Positions 25,837 through 34,277 of a stretch of DNA of 60,122 bases are shown piece by piece. The notes below the pieces were generated by a model. That model did no database searches. It saw only the letters and a list, made by a program, of their open reading frames with translations, and was not told where the DNA came from. Position numbers and translations under genes: made by a program. The number at the start of each line of letters is the position of its first letter. Position 1 is the stretch's first letter. Origin of the DNA: Oscillospiraceae bacterium. GTDB taxonomy: Bacteria > Bacillota > Clostridia > Oscillospirales > Ruminococcaceae. The stretch lies in contig JAETSQ010000009.1 in NCBI GenBank assembly GCA_021769525.1, positions 1 to 60,122 of the forward strand. The letters run 5' to 3'.

Positions 25837-26334
25837 TTACTCAAAGAACTTGTCCAGCGCAGCAAGGCGGGGATCGGTCTTCTTTTCCTCGCACCGGCAC
25901 TGGGTCACGTTGCGGTCGCAGCCGCAGACAGGGCAGAGGCCCTTGCAGTCCTCCCGGCAGAGGAAGCGGCTGGGGAGCTCCGGGATGACATCGTTGGTAG
26001 CGAGCTCCTGGAGCTCGACGAAGCCATCCGGCGCCACCAGGTACTCGTCGTCATCCTCCGTGTTCTGGAGGGTGCGCACCACCGTGTGGGGGACCGTCAG
26101 GGTCATTTCCCTGCGGATGGGGGCAAGGCACCGGTCACAGCTGGCTTCCAAGATCAACCGGTAGGCGCAGTCGAGTGAAACCACGCCCGCCCGGTTCTGG
26201 GCCCTGGCGGTGACCCGGACAGGAGCCCTGAGGGGGTGTCCTCCCCCGGCGCTGTACCGGCTCAGGTCCACATCATCCGTTGCCACATCGGATACACCCG
26301 CGCCGTCCAGGAGCCTGTTCAGATCGAACCTCAT
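25837..26334 (-). CDS. yceD: YceD family protein (DUF177)
   Basis: 165 aa from ATG 26334, behind GGAGGAG; further in-frame codons upstream cross the promoter. Family associated with 23S rRNA accumulation and always beside rpmF. Contains the two cysteine pairs CDRCLAPI (near 80) and the C-terminal cluster CREDCKGLCPVCGCDRN. The mechanism is not established. Promoter at 26411-26439 would serve yceD-rpmF. Confidence 0.93.
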   Translation of the reverse strand: MRFDLNRLLDGAGVSDVATDDVDLSRYSAGGGHPLRAPVRVTARAQNRAGVVSLDCAYRLILEASCDRCLAPIRREMTLTVPHTVVRTLQNTEDDDEYLVAPDGFVELQELATNDVIPELPSRFLCREDCKGLCPVCGCDRNVTQCRCEEKKTDPRLAALDKFFE

Positions 26335-26410
26335 GGAAACTCCTCCCATTGCCGTTACAAAGCGCGAAAAAGGGCAGAATGGCCCCTTGCCGCACAGTGT
26401 CACGAACATA

Positions 26411-26439
26411 ATTATAGTGTCCCGGCGGCCCTTTGTCAA
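26411..26439 (-). promoter_or_regulatory. yceD-rpmF promoter
   Basis: Minus strand TTGACA (26439-26434), 17 bases, TATAAT (26416-26411): perfect consensus, fitting high expression of a ribosomal-protein operon. Confidence 0.9.
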
Positions 26440-26453
26440 GGCAGTTTTTCACC

Positions 26454-26708
26454 TTATTTTTCGCTTTTTGCATCCGCCAGCGGTTTGCCGCAGTCCGGGC
26501 AGTAATTGGGCAGGCCTCCCCTAGGGTCCAGGAAAGCCCGGCAGGCCGGGCACCGGCAAAAAACCACCGACTGGAGCACGCCTGCCACCGTCACCATGCT
26601 CCCGGCGCAGAGAAAGAGGGCGGCATGAAAAAGCGCGGCCGTCACCGCCAGGATGCCGCCTATGAAGATGCACAGCCGCTCCAGCCGCCAGCTTTTCCGG
26701 TAGTCCAT
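26454..26708 (-). CDS. Small membrane protein with a zinc ribbon
   Basis: 84 aa. Two hydrophobic stretches (LCIFIGGILAVTAALFHAAL and LCAGSMVTVAGVLQSVVF) are followed by a rubredoxin-like zinc ribbon, CRCPACRAFLDPRG ... YCPDCGKPL, probably cytoplasmic. It begins six bases after the YczE-like gene, so it is the last gene of the luxS operon. Function unknown. Confidence 0.75.
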   Translation of the reverse strand: MDYRKSWRLERLCIFIGGILAVTAALFHAALFLCAGSMVTVAGVLQSVVFCRCPACRAFLDPRGGLPNYCPDCGKPLADAKSEK

Positions 26709-26714
26709 CTTACT

Positions 26715-27353
26715 TTACCGTCCCTTTGGGATCCGGTCCCCCAGGACCTTTTTCAGGCCCCGCAGGCAGAGGTCCAGGCTCATGCCGATGCCGAAGGCGC
26801 CGATGATGGTGCCCACCCCCAGGGTGCCCCCCAGGAAGAAGCCGATGACCCCCCAGGTGCAGTCCATGGCGATCCGCACCGGGCCGTAGGGGAAGCGGAG
26901 CTTTTCCGCCAGGAAGATCATCACCGCCTCCATGGCTCCCACGCCGTAATCCGGCAGCATATAGATGGCGATGCCCGCCCCGCAGAGGAACACCCCGGCG
27001 ATATTCATGGCGATCTTCCCCAGCCACCCGGCGGGAGGGACCATCCCCATCCCGGCCATCAGCCCGGCGAAGAGATTGATGGAGGGGCCCAGGCAGAGCA
27101 CCGTGATGACGGTGCCGATCCAGATGTTCTTGCGGTTCAGAAGGAGGGCCAGCAGAAGCATGGCGCAGTTGACCCCCAGGGCGATGGTGCCGGTGGCGAT
27201 GCCGGTGGTGCGGCCCAGGCCCTCCTCGAACATGGTGAGGGGGTCCACCCCCGCGCCGCTGAACAGCTCCAGCTGGATGCCCAGGCCGCAGATGAGGGTC
27301 CCCAGGAGGACAACGGCAGCCTGGAGGAGCTGCTGCCCGACGGATCTCTTCAT
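26715..27353 (-). CDS. YczE/YitT-like integral membrane protein
   Basis: 212 aa from ATG 27353. Five to six hydrophobic segments with the internal pattern GLGIQLELFSGAGVDPLTMF and YMLPDYGVGAMEAVMIF typical of the YczE/YyaS/YitT group. In Bacillus YczE affects surfactin production, but the molecular role is unknown, so no function is assigned. It is 16 bases downstream of luxS. Confidence 0.85.
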   Translation of the reverse strand: MKRSVGQQLLQAAVVLLGTLICGLGIQLELFSGAGVDPLTMFEEGLGRTTGIATGTIALGVNCAMLLLALLLNRKNIWIGTVITVLCLGPSINLFAGLMAGMGMVPPAGWLGKIAMNIAGVFLCGAGIAIYMLPDYGVGAMEAVMIFLAEKLRFPYGPVRIAMDCTWGVIGFFLGGTLGVGTIIGAFGIGMSLDLCLRGLKKVLGDRIPKGR

Positions 27354-27369
27354 GGTACCTCCCCTTTCC

Positions 27370-27849
27370 TCACTCCGGGTAGACAAGGCGGTCGGGGCCG
27401 ATGCCCACCAGCACCTCATCCAAGTACCGCCTGGCCACATAGTTGGCCATCCCCAGGTTGTGATCCAGGTAGTTGCCGCAGTCTTCGGGGGCCGCTCCCG
27501 GTATCTCCCCCCGGAAATCCCGGATGAAGGTGAACATCTCCACCATCAGGGGCACGATGTCCTGGGACTGGAGGTCCCCGGCCAGCAGGAGGTAGCAGCC
27601 GGTGCGGCAGCCCATGGGCCCAAAGTAGACCACCCGCTCCTTCCACTGGGGATGGCTGCGCAGAAAGACGGCCCCCAGGTGTTCGAGGGTGTGCATCTCG
27701 GCGGTGTTCATCACCGGTTCCTCGTTGGGGCTGGTCATCCGAATGTCAAAGGTGGTGACGATGCCGTCCCCCACCTTGTCCTTCCGGGAGACATACAGCC
27801 CCGGCTGGAGCCGGATATGATCGATCGAAAAGCTGGCGATCTTTTCCAT
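27370..27849 (-). CDS. luxS: S-ribosylhomocysteine lyase
   Basis: 159 aa from ATG 27849 (AAGGAGCG upstream). Splits S-ribosylhomocysteine to homocysteine and DPD, the precursor of autoinducer-2, within the activated methyl cycle. Metal-site motif HTLEH (near residue 58), catalytic cysteine in GPMGCRTGCYL (near 86) and the second cysteine/His region EDCGNYLDHNL are present. No pfs gene is adjacent. It has its own promoter and leads a three-gene operon. Confidence 0.97.
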   Translation of the reverse strand: MEKIASFSIDHIRLQPGLYVSRKDKVGDGIVTTFDIRMTSPNEEPVMNTAEMHTLEHLGAVFLRSHPQWKERVVYFGPMGCRTGCYLLLAGDLQSQDIVPLMVEMFTFIRDFRGEIPGAAPEDCGNYLDHNLGMANYVARRYLDEVLVGIGPDRLVYPE

Positions 27850-27898
27850 AAACAAATACGCTCCTTCATCTAAAAAATACGGTGGTCCCGCTTCTTCC

Positions 27899-27927
27899 AG
27901 ATTATCCACTTTTTCCGGAAAAGTCAA
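27899..27927 (-). promoter_or_regulatory. luxS promoter
   Basis: Minus strand TTGACT (27927-27922), 17 bases, TAATCT (27904-27899). Confidence 0.75.
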
Positions 27928-27938
27928 GCCCTTGCCCC

Positions 27939-27967
27939 TTGCAAATTCCGCCGGATCAGAGTAGACT
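27939..27967 (+). promoter_or_regulatory. Promoter of the TraX-like gene
   Basis: TTGCAA (27939-27944), 17 bases, TAGACT (27962-27967). It is back to back with the luxS promoter, with only 11 bases between the two -35 boxes. Confidence 0.75.
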
Positions 27968-27991
27968 GTACCGGAAAGGTGGGAATACAAC

Positions 27992-28735
27992 ATGGAACGA
28001 CTGCAAAAATTCCGCTGCCTGGATTCCTTTGCCCTGAAGCTCTTGGCCATGGCCCTGATGTTCTGCGACCATATGTGGGCCACGGTGATTCCGGGGAACC
28101 TGTGGCTCAACTGCCTGGGGCGGCTGGCCTTCCCCATTTTCGCCTACCAGATCGCGGAGGGATTCTTCCTCACCCGCAGCTTCCGCAAATACCTGGGGCG
28201 GCTCTTCCTCTTCGCCCTTATCTCGGAGGTGCCCTTCAACCTGATGTACGGCGGCAGCCCCTTCTACCCCTTCCATCAGAACGTGCTCTTCACCTTCTGC
28301 CTGGCCCTCCTGCTGATGCGCCTGCTGGAAAAGGTCCGGGAGCGCTCCTTCCCCCTCTTTCTGGCGGCGGCTCTCCTGGCCGCCGGGGCCGGGTATCTGC
28401 TGGGGATGGTGCTGATGGTGGACTACTACGGCTACGGGGTGCTGACGGTGCTGGTCTTCTACTTTGCCCGGCGCTTTCCGTGGCCCTGGGCCTTCCGGCT
28501 GGCGGGCCTCGCCGTCATCAACCTGGGGATGATGGGCGGGATGCAGCTCCCGGTCAGCCTCTTCGGCCGGGTCTGGGAGTTCCCCCAGCAGGGACTGGCC
28601 CTCCTGGCCCTTATCCCCATCTGGATGTACAACGGGAAGCCCGGCCCCGCAAGCCGCCCCCTGCGCCTGGCCTGCTACGCCTTCTATCCGGTGCATATGG
28701 CGGTGCTGGTCCTGCTGTGGCGGCTCATCGTCTGA
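27992..28735 (+). CDS. TraX-family integral membrane protein
   Basis: 247 aa, several membrane segments. The start LDSFALKLLAMALMFCDHMW and the block GRLAFPIFAYQIAEGFFLTRS are characteristic of the TraX/acyltransferase-like family; the F-plasmid member acetylates pilin, but chromosomal clostridial members have no known substrate. Monocistronic, with promoter and terminator. Confidence 0.88.
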   Translation: MERLQKFRCLDSFALKLLAMALMFCDHMWATVIPGNLWLNCLGRLAFPIFAYQIAEGFFLTRSFRKYLGRLFLFALISEVPFNLMYGGSPFYPFHQNVLFTFCLALLLMRLLEKVRERSFPLFLAAALLAAGAGYLLGMVLMVDYYGYGVLTVLVFYFARRFPWPWAFRLAGLAVINLGMMGGMQLPVSLFGRVWEFPQQGLALLALIPIWMYNGKPGPASRPLRLACYAFYPVHMAVLVLLWRLIV

Positions 28736-28744
28736 CCTTGAAAA

Positions 28745-28777
28745 CGGCTGGGAGGACATCCCAGCCGCTTTTATTTT
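28745..28777 (+). terminator. Terminator of the TraX-like gene
   Basis: CGGCTGGGA/TCCCAGCCG stem with five-base loop, followed by CTTTTATTTTG. Confidence 0.9.
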
Positions 28778-28779
28778 GA

Positions 28780-29940
28780 TTATACCCGGTCCACGGTGAT
28801 GGCGGCCAGCAGCCGTTCCTCCCGGCGGCGGAGCTCCTCCTGGATGCGGCGGCAGAGCTCCTGGTCCGTCTCCCCCATGGAAAAGGGGGCGGTGATGTCA
28901 AAGATTAGCTTGGTGTGCTGGGGACCGGCCACCAGCCGCAGGTCGTGGAAGGAGATGCCCTCCCCCACCGCCGCCAGGGCCTCCCCCACCAGCTCCCGGT
29001 AGCGCTCCAGCTGGGGGTCCCCCACCACCACCGGGTCCATATGGATCACCAGGTGGATCCCCTTCTGGGCCAGGATGTCCCGCTCGATGGAATCGATGAC
29101 ATCGTGGCTCACCAGGATGTCCTCCTCCGCCGGGACCTCCGCGTGGATGGAAGCGAAGCACCGCCCCGGACCGTAGCTGTGGATCACCAGGTCGTGGCAG
29201 TCCAGCACCCCCCGGTAGGAGCGGACGAAGTCCTGGATCTCCTCCACCATCTCCTGGGAGGGGGCCTCCCCCAGCAGCTGGTCCATGGCCTTGCGGATGA
29301 TCTCCACCCCGGAGCGGAGGATGAACACCGCCACCAGCACCCCCATATACCCATCGGGGGAGAAGGGCAGCACCGGCCCCAGCAGGGTGGAAAGGAGCAC
29401 CCCGCCGGTGGCCAGCACGTCGGAGAGGCTGTCCGCCGCCGCCGCCTCCATCAAGCCGGAGCGGATGCGCCGGCCCAGCGTCCGCCCAAAGCGGCAGAGC
29501 CAGAGCTTGGCCAGGATGGAGAGGGTGAGCACCACCACCGTGGCCCAGGAAAAGACCGCGGCCTCCGGGGCGACGATGCGCTCCACCGAGGTGTGGAGCA
29601 GCTCCACCCCCAGCAGGAGGATCAGCACCGCCACCCCCATGCTGGAAAGATACTCGTACCGGGCGTGGCCGAAGGGGTGCCCCGCGTCGGCAGGCCGGGC
29701 CGCCAGGCGGAAGGCCGCCAGGGAGACCACCGAGCTGCCGGTATCGGAGAGGTTGTTCACCCCGTCGGCGGTGATGGCGACACTGCCGGTGAGGGCCCCG
29801 GCCAGGAGCTTCCCCACCGAGAGGAGGAGGTTCACCACGATCCCCACGATGCTCCCCAGGCGGCCGTACCGCCGCCGCACCTCCGGGTCCTCCGGCTCCT
29901 CCCAGCCGGGGACGAACCTCCGGATCAAAAACTCTGTCAT
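28780..29940 (-). CDS. Cation diffusion facilitator (CDF) metal transporter
   Basis: 386 aa from ATG 29940. Proton-coupled efflux of Zn, Co, Mn or Fe. Six membrane segments begin at about residue 29; the metal-site motif of span 2 is ADGVNNLSDTGSS (with Asn-Asp in place of the Zn-type His-Asp), and span 5 has AAADSLSDVLATGG. A D/D-rich site without His suggests Mn or Fe rather than Zn (inference). The C-terminal cytoplasmic domain is longer than usual, from about residue 220. Its terminal codon lies close to the TraX terminator. Confidence 0.92.
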   Translation of the reverse strand: MTEFLIRRFVPGWEEPEDPEVRRRYGRLGSIVGIVVNLLLSVGKLLAGALTGSVAITADGVNNLSDTGSSVVSLAAFRLAARPADAGHPFGHARYEYLSSMGVAVLILLLGVELLHTSVERIVAPEAAVFSWATVVVLTLSILAKLWLCRFGRTLGRRIRSGLMEAAAADSLSDVLATGGVLLSTLLGPVLPFSPDGYMGVLVAVFILRSGVEIIRKAMDQLLGEAPSQEMVEEIQDFVRSYRGVLDCHDLVIHSYGPGRCFASIHAEVPAEEDILVSHDVIDSIERDILAQKGIHLVIHMDPVVVGDPQLERYRELVGEALAAVGEGISFHDLRLVAGPQHTKLIFDITAPFSMGETDQELCRRIQEELRRREERLLAAITVDRV

Positions 29941-30064
29941 GCAGGCACCACCTTCCGTCACGGGATCCCCTCCCGCAATATTCCAGTAGTATACCACATC
30001 CCGCAGGAAGAAACAAGGAAAAACTCGTGCGCTGTGCGGATCTGGGGCACCCCCACACCGCAAA

Positions 30065-30093
30065 GCAGCCGGAGAGAAAACTCCCCGGCTGCC
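30065..30093 (-). terminator. Hairpin after the sigma-factor operon
   Basis: GCAGCCGG and CCGGCTGC form an 8-bp stem around a 13-base loop just after the 500-aa protein gene. T-run is short, so termination strength is uncertain. Confidence 0.55.
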
Positions 30094-30101
30094 TTTCCTT
30101 A

Positions 30102-31604
30102 TTATCCCACGGCTTCGCTTTGGCCCTCCGGCTCCGGCGGCTCCTCGCCGCCCTCCTGGCCGGGCGCCTGCTCCGGGACCTCCGGCGGGGTCTCCTCCCC
30201 CTCTACCTGGTCCTCCGGGGGCACCACCGGGCCGTCCTCCGCCCCGGTGATCTCATTGTAGTAGGTTTCCGCCAGGTCCGGCCGGCCGTCGCTCATCAGC
30301 AGATTGTAGTAGATACCCAGCGATTCCTCGCTGTAGTTTTCCGCCAGGTAAGCAAAGTGGTCGGCGTACACCCTGCCGTAGCTGTCTGCGATCTCCCCGT
30401 ACCCGCCGGGGAACCAGCCGTTTTCCAGGGTGGGCTCGGTGTAGACGGGGTTTACCAGCTTTGCCAGGTTCTGGGTGTCCATCTCCAGCTTCAGGCGGTT
30501 GTCCACATCCAGGGTGTAGTAGACCTTCTCGGCGTTCTGCTTGGACTCAAAGGTAATGCCGAAGTTCTCCGTGTAAACCCCCTGGGCCACCATCTTATCC
30601 AGCAGGTCCCGGCAGACCTGGGCGAACTCTTCCGGGCTGGCGCAGCCGTCCAGCAGGTGGACGCGGGTGCGCAGGTAGTCCAGCTCGTAGATGTACCGGC
30701 CCTCCGGGTCCTTCTGGAGGGTCAGGGGGCTGTAATGGTCCACGCCGCCGTTTACGTAGAAGACCTCCACCCGCTGGTCCCCCTGGAAGGCCTGGTAGAG
30801 CTTCTCCCGCTCGGCCTGGAGCAGCTGCTCCTCGCTGATGAACCGCTCCGGGCCGATGTAGTACATCAGGTGGGGCACCAGGGCCACGCAGAAGCTCCCC
30901 GCCACCAGGAAGATGCAGATGATGCCGCTGGCAAAATCGTACCTGTAGGTGCGGTCCTTGCTGAAGAAGTAGCGGATCAGCACCTCCACCCCCAGGCTGA
31001 TGAGGATAAGGGGGGCAAGGTAAGAGACAACGCGAATATCGAAGGAGGGGTTCACCATGTACAGCAGGATGCCCACCCCGATGAGGATGAGGGAGATGCC
31101 CAGGGTCATGGTCCCCACCCGGCGCACCGTCTTCTGCTTCGCCTTTTCTTCCCGGCGCAGCAGCCGCTCCTCGTCGTCCCGGCGCTTCTGCTCCTGGCGG
31201 CGTTCCTCATCCTGGCGTTTCCGCTCCTGCCGCCGCTGCTCCTCCTGGGCCTTGCGCTGCTCCTGGGCCAGCTTCAGCTCCAGCTTTTTGGCCTCCCGCT
31301 CGGCGGCCTTGTCCTGGCGCTCCGCCTCCTGGCGGGCCCGGCGGGTCTGGGCGTCCTCCTGCCGGGCCTGGGCCTTGCGGGCGGTGCGCCGCTCCCAAGC
31401 CGAGGGGGCAAAGACCGTCTTCTCCTCTTCCTGGGCCTCCGGGGCCGCCTCCCCGGCGGTCTCTGTTTCCGGGGTCTCCGGGACGCTCTCATCCGCCGGG
31501 GCGCTCCCGGCCTCCGGGAGGTCTATGCTCTCCGGCGGGACGCCGGTCTCCTCCGGGATGGGGGTCTGGGCCCCCTCCTCCCGCTCAAGCAGATCGTTTG
31601 TCAT
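30102..31604 (-). CDS. Large coiled-coil membrane protein of an ECF sigma operon
   Basis: 500 aa from ATG 31604. Residues 1-90 are acidic and disordered; about 90-170 form a highly charged coiled coil rich in Lys, Arg, Glu and Gln; three to four membrane segments follow (about 178-265, for example VGTMTLGISLILIGVGILLY); the C-terminal half is an extracytoplasmic domain of no known family ending in a Pro/Glu-rich tail. It is the fourth gene of the operon that starts with the sigma factor at 33195 and overlaps the previous gene by 20 bases. Function unknown; envelope sensing is an inference from context. Confidence 0.75.
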   Translation of the reverse strand: MTNDLLEREEGAQTPIPEETGVPPESIDLPEAGSAPADESVPETPETETAGEAAPEAQEEEKTVFAPSAWERRTARKAQARQEDAQTRRARQEAERQDKAAEREAKKLELKLAQEQRKAQEEQRRQERKRQDEERRQEQKRRDDEERLLRREEKAKQKTVRRVGTMTLGISLILIGVGILLYMVNPSFDIRVVSYLAPLILISLGVEVLIRYFFSKDRTYRYDFASGIICIFLVAGSFCVALVPHLMYYIGPERFISEEQLLQAEREKLYQAFQGDQRVEVFYVNGGVDHYSPLTLQKDPEGRYIYELDYLRTRVHLLDGCASPEEFAQVCRDLLDKMVAQGVYTENFGITFESKQNAEKVYYTLDVDNRLKLEMDTQNLAKLVNPVYTEPTLENGWFPGGYGEIADSYGRVYADHFAYLAENYSEESLGIYYNLLMSDGRPDLAETYYNEITGAEDGPVVPPEDQVEGEETPPEVPEQAPGQEGGEEPPEPEGQSEAVG

Positions 31605-32172
31605 GGCTCTTCTCCTTTCCGCTGTCCTCCCGCTCCCCGTACTGGGGGTAGTCCTCCACCTTGTCGGCCGGCATCCGCTTGCCCCGGATGAGCCACACCC
31701 CCAGGGCGATGACGGCGAAGGAAAGGACCATGCTGGGGAGATAGTCCAAGAAGTCATACACCCACTGGGGGATGAGATGGCTGCGCCAGAACCACCGGAC
31801 CAGGCGGTTATAGAGACTCAGCACCCCGGCGAAGATGAGCCCCGCCCCCAGGAGCACATGGTACTTTTCCACGGCGTCCCCCAGGGTGAATTTTCCCCCC
31901 AGCAGGTCCTGGAAGAAGTACTCATCCTTTTCCTGGAGCTCGGTGAGGGCGTAGTAATCCAGGTTGCGCAGGGTGAGGGTATCAAAGAAGGAATAAAACC
32001 ACAGCACCGGCAGGATGAAGATGATCCAGGGGAAAATGCCGCTGGCGCCGATGGCAAATACCAGCCAGAACAGGGTCATGATCCCTATCCCCCGCTTCAT
32101 CAGGCCCAGATACATCTCTCCGGCGCCGGGCCAGAAGGCGCACAGGAGGCTGAATAGTCTACTCTTTCTCAT
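31585..32172 (-). CDS. Membrane protein with TM2-like N-terminus, unknown function
   Basis: 195 aa. Residues 5-75 contain two hydrophobic segments with PGAGEMYLGLMKRGIGIM, which resembles the TM2 domain motif (PGxGxFYLGxxxxG). Two more segments lie near 105 and 150. The C-terminal 30 residues are charged. It overlaps the anti-sigma gene by 14 bases and the next gene by 20 bases, so all four are tightly coupled. Confidence 0.8.
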   Translation of the reverse strand: MRKSRLFSLLCAFWPGAGEMYLGLMKRGIGIMTLFWLVFAIGASGIFPWIIFILPVLWFYSFFDTLTLRNLDYYALTELQEKDEYFFQDLLGGKFTLGDAVEKYHVLLGAGLIFAGVLSLYNRLVRWFWRSHLIPQWVYDFLDYLPSMVLSFAVIALGVWLIRGKRMPADKVEDYPQYGEREDSGKEKSHDKRSA

Positions 32173-32656
32173 GGCGAATCGCTCCTCTCAAATCAATGGC
32201 CCGCAGCTGATCCATAAGGCCGTACAGTCCGTTGTTTACCCCGTCGGTAAAGTTCTCCAGGCGTTCGCTGATGGATACCGTATCCCTGTCCGGCTCCAGC
32301 CGGGGGGGCTCCAGGGAAATATCCCGGAAGCTGGTAAAGACGCCGGTGCTCCACAGCACCAGGGTGAGGCTGGCGGCCACCGCCATATGGAAGTAGCGGT
32401 TCACAAAGACCTTGGCCGCCTTTTTGCGCAGGGCGGAAAGGACGCTCTGCTTCATGGTATCCGGGGCCTCCAGCAGGGTCTCCTCGGTCAGCAGGGCGGT
32501 GTACCGCTCCACGCAGAGGTCGCAGTAGGCCAGGTGCTCCGATACCTCCAGCCGCTCCAGCTCCTCCAGGGAGCCCTTCACCAGGCTCTCCAGGCCGAAG
32601 GCGGTGAGACATCCGGTCTCGTCGTCAAACAGGAGTTTTTTTCCTGGTTCTCTCAT
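32159..32656 (-). CDS. Anti-sigma factor-like zinc-finger membrane protein
   Basis: 165 aa. The N-terminal 60 residues carry the HLAYCDLC pattern (H-x3-C-x2-C) of the zf-HC2/ZAS anti-sigma domain; one membrane segment (MAVAASLTLVLWSTGVF, near 92-108) separates it from a short external part. It begins at an ATGA overlap with the sigma gene. In this family the cytoplasmic domain holds the sigma factor inactive until a surface signal arrives. Confidence 0.85.
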   Translation of the reverse strand: MREPGKKLLFDDETGCLTAFGLESLVKGSLEELERLEVSEHLAYCDLCVERYTALLTEETLLEAPDTMKQSVLSALRKKAAKVFVNRYFHMAVAASLTLVLWSTGVFTSFRDISLEPPRLEPDRDTVSISERLENFTDGVNNGLYGLMDQLRAIDLRGAIRHEKE

Positions 32657-33195
32657 GGTCGCGCTCCCTCCTTGATCCTTTTTTGCAGGGTCAGCTTTGC
32701 CCGGTACAGCTGGGTCTGCACGGTTTTTCTGGGCCGCCCCAGCATCTGGGCGATCTCATCGATGGTCCGCTCCTCCAAGAAGTACAGCACCGATACCTTC
32801 AGGTACGGCTCGTGTAGGGAGCGGATCATCTCCCGGATGCTCTCGGCTCCCTCGCTGACGATGTAGAGGTCATCGGGGGAGCCCTCCGGATCCGGGGGGG
32901 CCGGGCCCGGCCCGCTTTCCTGCCCTTCCTCGTCCTCCCTGGCCAGCTGGACCCGGCGGACGTAGGCGCTTTTCAGGTGGTCCTTGGCCTTGTTGGCGGC
33001 GATGCGGCAGAGCCAGGGCTTCATGTCCTCCTCCCGGCACCGGTCCATGTGGGTGTAGGCGGAAAGAAAGGTCTCCTGGCAGAGGTTCTGCGCCTCAAAG
33101 TGGTCCCGGACCATTTGGTAGCAGATGGTGTACACCAGCTTCTGGTACTGCTCCACCACCGTGCCAAACTGTTCGTTTGTCATCCCGCTGTCCAT
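32653..33195 (-). CDS. ECF-type RNA polymerase sigma factor
   Basis: About 180 aa; ATG 33195 preceded by GGGTGGTG (a second ATG at 33183 is possible). Region 2 spans residues 5-75 (YQKLVYTICYQMVRDHFEAQ, QETFLSAY, WLCRIAANKAKDHL). A linker rich in Pro/Glu/Asp follows; region 4 holds the helix-turn-helix ERTIDEIAQMLGRPRKTVQTQLYRAK. Cognate anti-sigma and two membrane-protein genes follow in the operon. Confidence 0.92.
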   Translation of the reverse strand: MDSGMTNEQFGTVVEQYQKLVYTICYQMVRDHFEAQNLCQETFLSAYTHMDRCREEDMKPWLCRIAANKAKDHLKSAYVRRVQLAREDEEGQESGPGPAPPDPEGSPDDLYIVSEGAESIREMIRSLHEPYLKVSVLYFLEERTIDEIAQMLGRPRKTVQTQLYRAKLTLQKRIKEGARP

Positions 33196-33325
33196 CACCA
33201 CCCTATGGGAGCCGGCCGGAGATCATCTCCTTCGGCCACGCCCCGGAACGTCCTTCGTATACTTAGACGAGGTTCCCCCTTCTGCGGCTTCAAAATACCA
33301 TATTCTTTTGCGAAATTTTTTTGAG

Positions 33326-33357
33326 GATGAAAAAACCGGAGACAGCGCCTCCGGTTT
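33326..33357 (-). terminator. Terminator of the SGNH/DUF4358 operon
   Basis: Minus strand AAACCGGAG/CTCCGGTTT with a short loop, followed by a run of six T residues. Confidence 0.85.
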
Positions 33358-33368
33358 GGATGTTCGTA

Positions 33369-33725
33369 TCACAGGCTGGGGAGCACATCCACCAGGATGA
33401 GGAAGGAAAACACCAGGCTGAAGCCGCCGCAGACAAAGAGATACGCCCGGCGGGGCCCCTTTCTCCGGATGTTCCGGGAGATAGCCCCCACCAGCGCCAT
33501 GGTGACCACCAGCGCCCCCAGCACAAAGAGGAGCTGCCAGTGCCTGGCCCCCAAAACATCGCTGAGCATATCCAGGCGGGGCGCCAGGGCGTAGGCCACC
33601 ACATTGGCACAGGGGACCACCAGCAGGGGCAGGAGGGCAAAGGCGATCCCCCGCCGCCCGCTGCGCAGGGTAAAGTACCACATCACCACCACCATCAGGG
33701 AGAGGATGACGCTTTCTGTGAGCAT
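33369..33725 (-). CDS. Four-span membrane protein, unknown
   Basis: 118 aa; four predicted hydrophobic segments (MLTESVILSLMVVVMWYF, IAFALLPLLVVPCANVVAYA, LLFVLGALVVTMALVGAI, YLFVCGGFSLVFSFLILV). No family recognised. Last gene of the apparent SGNH-DUF4358 operon, starting 23 bases after the lipoprotein gene. Confidence 0.7.
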   Translation of the reverse strand: MLTESVILSLMVVVMWYFTLRSGRRGIAFALLPLLVVPCANVVAYALAPRLDMLSDVLGARHWQLLFVLGALVVTMALVGAISRNIRRKGPRRAYLFVCGGFSLVFSFLILVDVLPSL

Positions 33726-33748
33726 AGGACTGCCTCCTTTGCCGCCCG

Positions 33749-34222
33749 CTATCCCAGGGCTTTTTCAAAGACCTCTCTGGCCGCCGCCACCCCTTCTTTG
33801 GTGCCGGTGACCATGGCCACCACATCCCCGGAGGCCAACACCACGGCGTTTTCCTCCACCGCGGCGTATTCCTCCGGCAGGTAGCCGTCAAAGCTGTCCT
33901 TCAGGTCCTGGATGCGCTGCTGGCACATGGCCTTGGCGGCATCGGCGTTTTTAACATCGGCCAGGCGGAACACCGCCACCTCCTCGCCGATGTACATGGT
34001 GCTCAGGTAGATGCGGTAATCCTTCACCATGTCCCCCATGGCGTAGTAGTTTTCCGCCGTGTCCCCGGTGACTTCCATGGTCTCCCCCTGGGCCTTTAAG
34101 GCGGCCAGCATATCGTCCGCCAGGGTCTTGGGGTCCGCCGTCTTGGCATCGGAGCCGCCGCCGCAGGCGGCCAGGGAGAGGAGCAGGAGCAATGCCAGCA
34201 GGAGCGCAGTAAATCGTTTCAT
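33749..34222 (-). CDS. DUF4358 lipoprotein
   Basis: 157 aa. Signal peptide with lipobox LSLAACG, lipidated Cys near residue 20. The mature domain (DMLAALKAQGETMEVTGDTA onward) matches the DUF4358 style: a small alpha-beta protein with ASGDVVAMVTG near the end. DUF4358 genes often stand beside SGNH hydrolases or MBOAT acyltransferases, and this one follows an SGNH gene by 55 bases. A role in envelope acylation is inferred from that pattern. Confidence 0.85.
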   Translation of the reverse strand: MKRFTALLLALLLLLSLAACGGGSDAKTADPKTLADDMLAALKAQGETMEVTGDTAENYYAMGDMVKDYRIYLSTMYIGEEVAVFRLADVKNADAAKAMCQQRIQDLKDSFDGYLPEEYAAVEENAVVLASGDVVAMVTGTKEGVAAAREVFEKALG

Positions 34223-34277
34223 CGTCTATGACCTCACTTTAGTTTGTCGTTATGATCCTTTCGAGCCAGGGGGGCGG

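Noticed and set aside
24367-26178. 603-codon antisense frame over DUF512, rpmF and yceD
   Set aside because: Crosses three real genes on the opposite strand and has His/Gln/Pro-rich nonsense composition.
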